DNA from: Balanoglossus misakiensis
Lineage: Eukaryota; Hemichordata
Assembly: GCA_040954595.2 (NCBI GenBank)
Contig: CM082587.2
Location: 1,488,001 to 1,552,000 of the forward strand
Reading direction: 5' to 3'
DNA: 64,000 nucleotides
Shown: piece by piece, positions 12,401-22,382 of the stretch
Numbering within the stretch: position 1 is the first letter of the stretch
How the letters are laid out: each line of letters begins with the position of its first letter
Translations under genes and position numbers: made by a program
Notes under the pieces: generated by a model
Seen by the model: the letters and a program-made list of their open reading frames with translations, nothing else
The model's database searches: none
Told to the model about the DNA's origin: nothing

Positions 12401-14221
12401 TTAAATATAAACCCGGTTTGAGTTGTGTAAATGATGTAGAAATCAGTATACATATACTGCACGAAACTTCAGAAAATGATTGTAAGTCCATGATTTGCTC
12501 CCAGTTATCATATGCTTAAGACAGATACAATAAGCAGAATAACAGTTTTTTTATGTCAAAATAACCACTTGAAATGAACTGATTGACCTACAGACGAATA
12601 TATTCCATTCTGACTCCAGTCCGGGTCCATGTTGCACCGCAGGTCAAGACCACTACCTGAAGTTGTTGAAAATAGTAGAATTCATAAAAACTCACACGGC
12701 ATGATATCATTTGTCCCACAATTGACATTGACTCAATTATAACCTTGACCCCTTTGCTAATCCCATGCATGTGTCTCCTATTAGAGAGAAACCTTTACCC
12801 TCTAGACCTTTTGATAATACAACATGTCGTGCAATCTGTTGATATTCAGTTCTTTGATTCACTTACCAACCGAATGAGTGTAATGATCTTCTGCAGCCAA
12901 ATAGTATCCATAGAAATGATCAAAACCTCGCCTGGTTGGTGTGTAGTCAGTTTTGCAAAAACCTAAATGCCATCTGTGATTAAACATATTGCCAAAATTC
13001 AGAGGGAAGAGAAACATCTTGTTGGGTTAGACATGTATAATTGAAACTAAACAAAATACTTTTAAGAGCATATTTTTGTCGAGGCTTAGATTTGTGTCTT
13101 TCTTACTTGCCAACCATGTACGTTGAATATCCCAATTTTTTCATTTCTTCCGGTAGCGTGGTGACATTTAGTGGTAATCCGCTTGGTATGTTACGATGAA
13201 GCCCTCCATCCTATAAAAAAAACAATTACCAAAGTTGAAATATGAATGAAGCTGCTACATCTGTTTCAACAGATTTTTGTCATGCAAGTAGTATGCAAGT
13301 AACACCTTGTTGGTTCATGATCTTAGCGAAATAATTCTTTTTCTGTCATTCAGCAAAAATGTGTTTCATTGTTGCATTTATATTGCGGGGAAAATCGAAA
13401 ATAATGATGAGGAATTTTCCAGTTTCACATTTAAATAGCTAATTAAAAATTTGAGGACAAAATATTTTTAATGTTACCTGAAACCCTAAACGGTAAGGGA
13501 AATAGCCACTCAAAATAGCTGCTCTAGTCCTGAAAGAAACAAAAAAGACTCGTGCGTTATTTACAAAATTCTTATTTAATCAAACAGAGATACATGCTTG
13601 CTTTCTTTGGTTATTTGGAATTGATATTGTCCATCTGAATGAGACGACGTGGCATCATACCGAATTATTTCGGTGTTAACCCCCCGTCTGCCGACGTCAT
13701 GGTAAAAATAGAACAAACTGTCAAGGAAAAAAAATATAGTAAAAAATAATGATAGTAATTTTTAACTTACGGACTGCAAGATGGTGACACGTAAGTTTGG
13801 TTCAGAATAACACCTTCTCTGGCAAGTTTATCGATTGTAGGTGTGATGACGTATGGGTTATTATATCCAACTTCACTCCAGCCTAAGTAAAAGTGAAAAA
13901 AGTAACAATGTCTCCTGCGAAGAGGATGGCAGCGTTTTTATTGTTCAGACACGTTTAATGTCACAAACCCCAGTTTCGAATATCATATTTTGGATTTGTT
14001 CGAAAGAAGTAAAATGCGACCGTTCTCAAAAAAGGCAGGTTTAACAATTTTATGAGTTGCTTACCTAAATCGTCAGCCAGGATGAAGATGATATGAGGTT
14101 TTTTGATGGTGTCGTTCCCATAGCTGAACGAAAAGACACTTTGAAAACGCTTGATATTTGTCAAAACATAAAAGGAGAAGACGATTAAACTACACACGGC
14201 AAATCGTTCGCGAAAATGCAT
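9426..14221 (-). CDS. ARSB: Arylsulfatase B-type sulfatase (15 exons)
   Basis: Exons in transcript order: 14065-14221, 13771-13882, 13478-13529, 13107-13210, 12867-12973, 12592-12656, 12244-12345, 11622-11685, 11371-11468, 11002-11144, 10788-10849, 10549-10663, 10090-10133, 9788-9877, 9426-9607. They give 498 codons plus stop with all phases consistent. The start is the ATG at 14221, followed by a hydrophobic N-terminus (residues 8-24) fit for a signal peptide or anchor. Active site: metal-binding Asp 50-51 in FILADDLG, the formylglycine signature CSPTR with Cys 88 (split by an intron after the proline's first two bases), GKWHLG with Lys 142 and His 144, His 229 in HSPLQ, SSDNG with Asp 287 and Asn 288, and Lys 307 in LRGTKG. 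Such enzymes cleave sulfate esters, for example on N-acetylgalactosamine of chondroitin or dermatan sulfate, in lysosomes or outside the cell. Substrate cannot be read from sequence. The protein is full length for the ARSB/I/J group. Confidence 0.95.
10431..10458. repeat. GAAT/GGAT tetranucleotide repeat
   Basis: About four GAAT units pass into three GGAT units within intron 12 of the sulfatase gene. Confidence 0.85.
10687..10705. repeat. ACA trinucleotide repeat
   Basis: Six consecutive ACA units lie in intron 11 of the sulfatase gene, about 25 bases upstream (in transcript sense) of the acceptor for exon 12. Confidence 0.85.
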
Positions 14222-15576
14222 TGTAGTTTGCACAATCACGGCAATATCAACAAGAGTGCGTTAAAACTGTTGAGCGAAATGCATCGTGTGACAAATATTA
14301 AAATAAAAACTAATTAGCATTCAATTTGGTTACTACTGATTGGTTCCTACTTACTGTTTCGGTTGTTTGGTGTTTGTCACCTCTTACGATATCCAACATG
14401 TCCTGGGTTTAAGACGTGATACAAACAGGTAAATATCACCAACAATTACAGTGTAACACCTACCTGATAAATGTGTTCTCCCAAACAGCCTCTGATTGGT
14501 TAGAAGATAACAATATGGAAATGCCATATATTGTGTGTTGTCGATAATCAGCACGTCCACTTAATGCTATGAACACTTGCTGTCGAATCCGATTTGGTGT
14601 TCGGTCATCGTTCTTTGTAACTTTTTATCGTTTTGCGCAATTTGATTGGTTGCTAAACACAGTACATGTCATTCAATTTTACACCACGTGCCGTTGGCAT
14701 AGAAACAAGCTCGATTATCTACATTCCAAATGGCATAATGGGTCATCGGGGGTGAGGGGCAAAGTGTTGAATATTTGAAGTTATTGATGGCAAAAGACAC
14801 AGGAAAACTGAAAAATCAAATATTATTGAACTAGCCTGAGTTAAGACTGCACATGTAAGACAAATTGTGTGGTTCTGATAACCAGACCTATCCTAATTTT
14901 TTTAGCTAACGACCCTATACCAGAAGAGTTTCAATTATTTTTATTTCCTTTCAGGTCGTGAGATTGCAGCCTATACATTCTGACCATGGAATCTTTAGGG
15001 TTTCAAAGGGATACCAATCAAGGTAATAGCATATTCCATGAAATTTAGTTTCTGTGTATTATATGTGGCAATCAACGATTACCCGCTGCATGGGAGCCGG
15101 TTATGGTCCTGCAGAGGTATGTCTATGGAATGCTTAATACTAGTAATCTGTGTGGAAATCTGTCATGACGCCGAATGCTTTCGAATAAAGAATAGCCAGC
15201 CAGATGTTACTAAGTCCCAGAGCCTGAGTTACAGTAATGCAGAGTAACACGTGCTCCTATTGTTACATAATCCCTAGAAACAGAAAAGTGTGTATCTGTG
15301 TGTTTATGTGTATGTTCATGTATGTATGTAGATGCTACCAGGTTATTTTCAATCAGGATTACACGCGTGTGTAAAACATCAACAAAAACAGAAAGGCATT
15401 CACCACCTGGTTGTTATCTTTATTTTAGAGAAACTGTTCCACGTTGTCTGGTGTCAACTAATTATCTCCCTGAATACCGTATTTAGAGAACCCTATTTAT
15501 AGGAATAATCACGAATATCTAGAGGACTTAAATCAAACACTATTAGTATCATTCCCACTGAGACGGAGTGTTCAAT
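14222..15576. other. Divergent intergenic region between sulfatase and transporter
   Basis: The sulfatase reads left and the transporter reads right, so this 1.36 kb should hold both promoters and 5' UTRs. I see no clear TATA box for either gene. A TG-rich stretch (15289-15331) and one exon-like segment (14955-15022, listed separately) are present. No other gene is recognisable. Confidence 0.6.
14955..15022 (+). other. Candidate upstream exon of the transporter gene
   Basis: A pyrimidine-rich acceptor (TTTCCTTTCAG) precedes and a GTAATA donor follows a 68-base segment. It contains an ATG with A at -3 and G at +4 (14986). The frame from that ATG stays open for 12 codons and ends in phase 1, the phase required by transporter exon 2. 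It could be a 5' UTR exon, an alternative first exon or chance. No transcript evidence is available. Confidence 0.2.
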
Positions 15577-17625
15577 ATGTCGGAGGATCGTTCCCCAACT
15601 CGTGAGGACAAGGGCGTGTATCGGTGGATAGTGGTGTTGGCATCGCATGTCTGTAACATGTTTACATTAGGTGCATTCCAATCGGCCGGTCCCATACTCG
15701 TGGCGATTGAGAGAGAGTTCAAGTTAACGGCAGCGCAAACGTCATGGCTGCTGTCATCCCAATTGATTACACTTTCCATATTAAGTAAGTCCCAATCTAA
15801 TTCCTTGTGAGATTCATTTCAAGTCAACTCGGCGATTTTTGTCGTGACAACGGAGGGCGTGGGCACTAATGCCACCATGATTTCACCACATTCTTTTCGC
15901 TGAAAACAGGTCCCGTTTCAAATGCGACAACCAAGAAGTTCGGTTTCCGGGTCACCGTTTTTGTTGGCGGTCTCATGTGTTCGCTGGGTTCGCTTTTGAG
16001 TTCTCTCTCGACAAATGCTGTCTTTCTGTACTTCAGTTTCGGCGTTGTGACAGGTGAGTCATGATGTCATGTTTCTTTGCAACACCGTGGTCATTAAGAT
16101 TGATTCTGTTCCGATGTATTTTTTGTTGTATGACTAGCATTGACATATTGGGGCGAAACCATCCCGAGAGTTTCCTTAGGGATACAAGAGAAACTAATAG
16201 GACCACAGGTAGAATCGCCTCGTTTTGCATTACATTTTGTCGCACATCCATCCTACTTCATAAATAGCTTCTCTGAACATAATTGCAGGACTGGGACATG
16301 CGCTCATCACCGGTCCTAGCCTTGGAATAATTCCCTTGTATTTCAAAACAAGGTATGTCGCTGCCAATTCAATTGCCGCGGCCGGAAGTGGTACCGGAAG
16401 TCTACTGTGGGCCCCCGTGTTTCAAGCGCTTATTGACAGTTACGGGTGGAGAAACACGTTCATCGTCTTCATGGGATTGCAACTACTTGTGTGCCTATGC
16501 GCCCTGGTGTTTAAGAATCCCCTGAATGATACTGGATATTCGGAAACGAAGATTGGAAATTCTGGAACTGGAATTTCCAATGGCTCTCATAGGAATGAGG
16601 AAACCAAAAGCTTTCTGCAAAGGGCAGAGCCATCTGACGAAACTATGTGTGCGATCTTGCATCTTTTTGGTTGCAATCTCCTCGTTGAATATAAGTATTT
16701 TACGATTTTTGCTGTAGTGTGTTCTTTAGCGCTTGGTGCTGGGTTTCTGGGCTTACCAGCATACATAGTTATTCGAGCGGAATCCCTTGAACTGGCAACA
16801 TCTCAAGAAATCTCTTTCTTGGTGTCAGCACTCGGTGTATCTAGCATTTTGGGACGGTTTTTCTCGATTTTAATTGTAAATGGGGAGAGTCTTATTTTCA
16901 AAAGTTGGAATGTTTTCGGCTTTTCGATGTTTTGCCTCGGCATGGGGACACTTGTTAGTGTTCTTGCTGAAAAATATGTGCTTTACGCGATGTATGTCAT
17001 TTCAGTGGGCGTTTTATCTGGGGTTTTCTTTTCTTGCTTCACTCTTGCTATAGCAGACTGTGTTGGTGTCGAGAACGTTACTGCTGGTTTTAATCTTGCC
17101 AGGACAATAAATGCCGTCGGTTGTCTTATCGGCCCGGTTGTCGCAGGTACGATAGTATCAGTTATATTCCTATTTTCTTGTGTCTTGTACATTACTCAGC
17201 ATAGTGATTCAATTTTATGTTGGGAACGCATCGCCAGCTAATGTCACTTGAGGGCGTTTGCAGAAGAATATGGTTTTGGTATCACATTCTTTGTACAAAC
17301 AACTTACCCATGACAAAATAAAGGCATAAATCGGGTATCACGTGCATTCTCTGTAGAGGAAACATGACCCAGTGGATCACTATTGAACTTTGACCTCTCT
17401 GATACACTTACATCCATAGGGTGGCTGTATGACGTCACTGGCAGCTATGATGCCTCCTTCTACTGGTTCGGTGGCCTTATGACGTTTTCGGGAATTTTCC
17501 TGCTCACCACCGATCTCTGGCGGGGCAGATCAGTTGATAAAGAAAAGCAGCTGGTCAAGACGTATGGAACACAAAGCGGTGTTTTCTATGAATCCAGAAG
17601 TGAGAATGAATGTGACGATAAATAA
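15577..17625 (+). CDS. Monocarboxylate transporter family (SLC16/MCT) protein, 4 exons
   Basis: Exons 15577-15784, 15910-16053, 16289-17146 and 17420-17625 join in phase to 471 codons plus stop. The start is the ATG giving MSEDRSPTRED; an upstream in-frame GTG at 15568 is not preferred. The protein is a major-facilitator membrane protein with about 12 hydrophobic segments. The first begins after DKGVYRWIVVLAS, a variant of the N-terminal MCT motif that normally reads DGGWGWVV. GHALITGPSLGIIPLYF and the long soluble loop around residues 190-240 (polar, Ser/Asn/Glu-rich) fit the TM4-5 region and the central TM6-7 loop. GVENVTAGFNLARTINAVG followed by GPVVAG matches the late-TM region of SLC16 proteins. 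Known members carry lactate, pyruvate, ketone bodies, aromatic amino acids or thyroid hormone; the substrate here cannot be inferred. The C-terminal tail is short and polar. Confidence 0.88.
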
Positions 17626-17626
17626 A
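17621..17626 (+). promoter_or_regulatory. AATAAA polyadenylation signal overlapping the transporter stop codon
   Basis: AATAAA spans 17621-17626 and the TAA stop is 17623-17625. If used, the 3' UTR would be only about 15-30 bases. I found no other close canonical signal just downstream. Confidence 0.5.
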
Positions 17627-18567
17627 ACTAAGTCTTATATTTGTCATCTTTGGGTTTCAGTTTATATTTTGTCTCATTCTCTGATTGTTGAAATATATGG
17701 TCTGGTCTTTCCACCTGACAAAAAAGTCACAAATACCAATATTTGTAAATGATTTATTCTGACGTGCGTCAGAGCAATCGTTTTCAAAAAGCTTCAAACG
17801 ATAATACAATCTCGTTGCTGATTGGTTCGAGTCACCTGGACTACCTGGACATGGTAATTACCGACTACCATCCGGGCATTTTCGGAAAAGACGGTCACGC
17901 CACTCATACTCAGTGCACGTGGACTTCATTTTGATGCGGGGCGCAGACAACTCAACAACAGAGTTTCTGCGCTGTTTTTTTGCTGTAAAGGCCACGGTAA
18001 GTAAAGTTACAGAAGTAGACACAATTACTCAGTTATTAACGAGAGCTATGTGCTATTTTGTGGCGAGTAACGGGACAACCAAGTCCACGTCCGACGAGCA
18101 CTGAAAAAGAACATGCGGCAGTCAAACAGCTCGACTCGGCGTTTCACTGCGTTTGAATTTACAAATTCCTTTCTTTCGCGTTACCCAACCTGAGATGCAC
18201 GGTTTATTAGACTAGTCGGTGTTGTAGCTCTTTGCCGGTGGGCAGCCGTTTTTTTTTGTACGCCCAAAACACAATTCAGTTTCTCTAGAAAAGGAAGGTT
18301 CGGTCAATTGGTAGCGGGTTCGCGTGTGGTCAGTGAGTTTTCGAGTGTGAGCGAATGCAAATTATACTAGCCCCTTATTGTAAAATAAACAGTTAATTAA
18401 CCACGTTGCCAAAGTGAGAGTGAAATTCCAGGCAACTATACAAATTTGTTTGGTGTACCACCTGTGAATGAACAACCGTTGGTGTGCGGTGATCACGGTA
18501 GACGTTTTGATTCATGTTCATGGATATAATAGACATTCACTTCAACGTTCGTCTACTTATTTTGCAG
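17627..18567. other. Intergenic, no gene recognised
   Basis: No frame here shows a recognisable product. A 7-bp perfect stem (GCGCAGA with TCTGCGC, 17941-17972), extendable by four pairs around a one-base bulge, is followed closely by seven T. It resembles a bacterial terminator, but in this eukaryotic setting I assign it no role. Confidence 0.5.
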
Positions 18568-18639
18568 ACGCGTGGACCAGATGTTCCATGGCTGAGTGGA
18601 GACCAACAGATTCCCGATGTTTCAAGCCAGATGGAACAA
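18568..18639 (+). repeat. Exon-like repeat, copy 1
   Basis: A 72-base segment (24 open codons) is bounded by TTATTTTGCAG and a GTAAGC donor. Its core TTCCATGGCTGAGT recurs in diverged form in two copies downstream, each also ending in AACAA followed by GTAAGT. It may be a decayed tandemly duplicated exon or a transposon piece. The encoded peptide matches nothing I recognise. Confidence 0.35.
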
Positions 18640-18726
18640 GTAAGCAATATTTATACGTGTATATTGAAACGCCAGTATCAACCGAGCCTTTCTTTACTTG
18701 TGGCCATGTTGAAGACATTTTCCCGA

Positions 18727-18916
18727 TTCTGACTGGTGCCGGTACCCAGCTCAGCGCAATATATGGATGTCATCTTTATTGTGAGTGTGTGTGCACATGT
18801 GTGTCAAGGTGTAAGTTGTGTACTCCGGCCATGCAACGGTAACTTCATGAGGTAAGCGCTTGTATGTTCCATGGCTGAATAAAGACCAGTGGATGGTATG
18901 AGGTTTCATAACAAGT
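18727..18916 (+). repeat. Exon-like repeat, copy 2, with upstream flank
   Basis: It starts with TTCTGACTGGTGCC, then carries a TG-rich tract, a CCATGCAAC box, GAGGTAAGCGCTTGTATG and TTCCATGGCTGAAT, and ends in AACAAGTAAGTT. The same order occurs at 20598-20815, so the two are copies of one unit. In-frame stops break any reading through copy 2. Confidence 0.55.
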
Positions 18917-18976
18917 AAGTTATATAGACATAAATAAAATCCCCGGGGCGGGTGGGTCCCATCCCTCAGACCGTCG

Positions 18977-20160
18977 GTTAATACTTAATACAAATTTGTT
19001 TGAGCCTTGTAATCTTTCGTCATTATTCAATAAAAAAATATTAAAAACATACACGCACTCATAATACTGGGAGTGGTTTATTTCCGTACCGATCATCTTC
19101 TCACGTGCGTATATAGTTAATACAGGTTTCTTGAGATTGTGATCTTCGACATTATTCAATAAAAAATTATCAAAAACATACATTGTACTGATAAAACTGG
19201 GAGTGGTTTATTTCCGTACCGATCATCTTCGCGCGTGCGTATATAGTTAATACAGGTTTCTTGAGATTGTGATCTTCGACATTATTCAATAAAAAATTAT
19301 CAAAAACATACATTGTACTGATAAAACTGGGAGTGGTTTATTTCCGTACCGATCATCTTCTCACGTGCGTATATAGTTAATACAGGTTTCTTGAGATTGT
19401 GATCTTCGACATTATTCAATAAAAAATTATCAAAAACATACATTGTACTGATAAAACTGGGAGTGGTTTATTTCCGTACCGATCATCTCCTCACGTGCGT
19501 ATATAGTTAATACAGGTTTCTTGAGATTGTGATCTTCGACATTATTCAATAAAAAATTATCAAAAACATACATTGTACTGATAAAACTGGGAGTGGTTTA
19601 TTTCCGTACCGATCATCTTCTCACGTGCGTATATAGTTAATACAGGTTTCTTGAGATTGTGATCTTCGACATTATTCAATAAAAAATTATCAAAAACATA
19701 CATTGTACTGATAAAACTGGGAGTGGTTTATTTCCGTACCGATCATCTTCTCACGTGCGTATATAGTTAATACAGGTTTCTTGAGATTGTGATTTTCGAC
19801 ATTATTCAATAAAAAATTATCAAAAACATACATTGTACTGATAAAACTGGGAGTGGTTTATTTCCGTACCGATCATCTTCTCACGTGCGTATATAGTTAA
19901 TACAGGTTTCTTGAGATTGTGATCTTCGACATTATTCAATAAAAAATTATCAAAAACATACATTGTACTGATAAAACTGGGAGTGGTTTATTTCCGTACC
20001 GATCATCTTCTCACGTGCGTACATATCTTGGTCCGTTTTTGAGACTTGTAATCTTTTCATTTTCCCTTAGTACAATAAAAGTTAATATAAAAAAATACAT
20101 GTATAACCTGGGAGTGATTTTGGCTCCTCGCGTATTTGTATGTCTCTGTTAGCCCGAGTC
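18977..20160 (+). repeat. 130-bp tandem repeat array, about nine copies
   Basis: The anchor ATTATTCAAT occurs at 19022, 19151, 19281, 19411, 19541, 19671, 19801 and 19931, a period of 129 then 130. The central copies are nearly identical; the first partial copy and the last (about 20023-20160) are diverged, as expected for array edges. Each unit contains one AATAAA, and most contain a palindromic CACGTG (altered to CGCGTG near 19232). No protein is encoded. Confidence 0.95.
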
Positions 20161-20465
20161 TGTTATTATAGTAAAATAATTTATGTACTCGTATTTTCCA
20201 GTAGATTTTTGAGATTTCTTCTGTTTTTGAATGTTTTTCAATTACTCCAATGTAATTTTATGAAAAATTTACTCTAGTTTGTGATTGTACCTTTTGTATT
20301 TTTTATTCGTTACGTGAAAGTATTTCTTTGTTGTATTTCTTTCAAGTTTACCAACATGATGTTTTTTGTTGTATGTTAAGTCCACAGAACTATTGTAAAT
20401 CTTTTGTCTGTTTATTAGAATTATTGTATTTTCAATAAAACCAGAATTGAACGAAAGATATAACT

Positions 20466-20600
20466 CGTCTCTGTATGAATTTATTCAACCAATACTAAGA
20501 TAATTATTGAAAATTGGTCAAAAGTCGGCACTTGATTTGAAAACAAAATGTTCACTCATCTCACTGACCCTAAAAAAGTTTGCATCAATTATAAATGATT
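20466..20600 (+). repeat. Dispersed repeat, first of a pair
   Basis: This segment (TTATTCAACC, then AAGATAATTATTGAAA, CAAAAGTCGG and TTTGATTTGAAAAC) is matched in order at 20951-21075. The pair is therefore a decayed direct duplication about 485 bases apart. The intervening DNA includes exon-like copy 3. Confidence 0.65.
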
Positions 20601-20815
20601 CTGACTGGTGCCTGTACAAACCCCAAGTTTACCGACTTTGCTCGAAATGTGCTCGTTATTGTGAGTATGTGTGTCTGTCTGTATGTCTGTGTGTGTGTAA
20701 GTTGTATATTCCTGCCATGCAACTGACAACATGAGGTAAGCGCTTGTATGTTTCATGGCCGAGTTGAAGACCCGTGGATGCTGTGGGGATTGCAAGCAGT
20801 ATTGAACAAGTAAGT
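20598..20815 (+). repeat. Exon-like repeat, copy 3, with upstream flank
   Basis: Same order of blocks as 18727-18916: TTCTGACTGGTGCC, a TG-rich tract, CCATGCAACTGACA, GAGGTAAGCGCTTGTATG, TTTCATGGCCGAGT, then GAACAAGTAAGTG. A donor-like site is kept in all three copies although the internal sequence has drifted. Confidence 0.55.
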
Positions 20816-20950
20816 GACATAATCTAGATTTGGATGGGGGTTTTCCTTTATCGAAGTCTACAGAATGTAATGTATATCTTCTTAATTAAAACTATGAATT
20901 CAAGTTCATTTGAAAATGGTTTTCAATAAAAAATAGAATAAAGATTTTAT

Positions 20951-21075
20951 TGGTGCCCGTGTCATTTTATTCAACCATGCTAAGATAATTATTGAAACAT
21001 GATCAAAAGTCGGTCTTTGATTTGAAAACAATCATTTGTATCCTTGACCCTCAAGGTTCGCATTTACAAAGAAAG
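20951..21075 (+). repeat. Dispersed repeat, second of a pair
   Basis: Partner of 20466-20600: TTATTCAACCATGCTAAG, AATTATTGAAACATGATC, AAAAGTCGGTCTTTGA and a CCTTGACCCT-like block match in order with scattered differences. Confidence 0.65.
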
Positions 21076-21353
21076 GTCAAAGGTCATCACAATTTTGGCA
21101 AATTCTGTTTCCTTAATTGGCTACACCAACCGAAATATTTGTTTATGCCTTCTACTGGTGTTGAGGTATTAAACGTTTAGGCTAAAGGTCACCTTTAGAT
21201 GTTAAAGAAATTCTGGTCTCTTATTGACCTACATTTATGAGCCCGGTCTGTTTTTTAAAGTGCTGAACAGTGAGTGGGTGGAGCTTATGGTTCGCCCCTA
21301 CATTTCTACCCACAATGCAATTTCAATTACTTACATGTTTGCATGCAATGACC

Positions 21354-21359
21354 TATAAA
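21354..21359 (+). promoter_or_regulatory. Candidate TATA box for the paraoxonase gene
   Basis: TATAAA lies 164 bases upstream of the first ATG of the paraoxonase gene. The distance would allow a 5' UTR of roughly 130 bases. It is a single motif without further support. Confidence 0.3.
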
Positions 21360-21522
21360 CCTTAGTATAGTATGCTTATGTGCTCACATTTCCGACTCCG
21401 GAAGCACTAGGCTTTGCACGGCGACGAAAACATTTGACATTAGACCTTCTCAGGCGACAGAAATTGCACATTGCACAGTAAGCACGTCATCGTCAGGGCT
21501 CCCTCAAGACTAGATAGTCAGC

Positions 21523-22382
21523 ATGATCGCCAAGGCTATTCTCGCGATACTTCTCGTGGTGACAGGAACACAGATAGCAAAACTTATGTAAGTATTAGTT
21601 ATTTCCAAAAAAATCATGTATTCTGTAGTACGTGACATTTTAGGTACACAACAGCCACGGGTTACTGCTGCATGCTATCTGTTGTACTCTGGACCACTGT
21701 GACTTTAAGTGACCTAATTGAAATCACAGTAGTTATAGATTAGCTATAGATCGACTATATTGCCGTAAATTTCACTGTCAAGCTTTGTAATTTATTATAT
21801 TTAGTGATGAACTGATATAAATACTTCATGTAACCCCCTTTGCACATGGGCGAAATGCCTTGAAATGTCAATAAAGCTATTATTATTATATATTAAAAAG
21901 TTGTATTGATGTTTTTAATCTACTGTCTACCATGACGTACATCTCTTCAAATACCTACACATTTCTCATTATTGGACCCAAGAAATTAAGCCATATCATT
22001 AGATAAAGAACAGTCTGAACAGAAATCTCCATTACGGCAGAATTGTTGTTCTGTTTTAGCTATTCCCAGGACTACCACAAAACAATGTACAGCCACCAAC
22101 CAGGGCGGTGTCGTGTTCTGCCATCGGTGGGTAAGTTCTAATGCATAGGTCATCACCGTTCGATGCCCAGGTCTCATTAAAATCGTGTGTGAACTCAAGT
22201 AAATCTCAGTGCCATTAAAATGACTGCAATCGAATTGACGTATGTAGTTTGCAATGACATGTGTAAGTTGGCAAGGACCTGCAATGGTCACATTTCATTA
22301 ATCTATGCACAGCTGCTTTCTTACAGTCAATAGTTCCGAAGATATCACTGTCACTAAAGAAGGGTTGGCGTTCATGGCGACA
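21523..22382 (+). CDS. PON: Paraoxonase exons 1-3 (5' block)
   Basis: This block encodes the hydrophobic N-terminus, the CysXX region and the first calcium-ligand pair (SSED, then KEGLAFMAT, the match to PON1 LPNGLAFISS). Exon 3 ends at a strong donor, ACA followed by GTAAGT. Satellite-like sequence begins within about 40 bases of that donor. Confidence 0.92.

Noticed and set aside
12256-12519. 87-codon plus-strand frame within the sulfatase locus
   Set aside because: It is antisense to sulfatase exon 7 and intron sequence; the minus-strand exon has the conserved HSPLQ region and proper splice sites.
17941-17980. Stem-loop followed by a T run, like a rho-independent terminator
   Set aside because: Intrinsic terminators of this kind are bacterial; here the hairpin lies in animal intergenic DNA with no gene ending at it.
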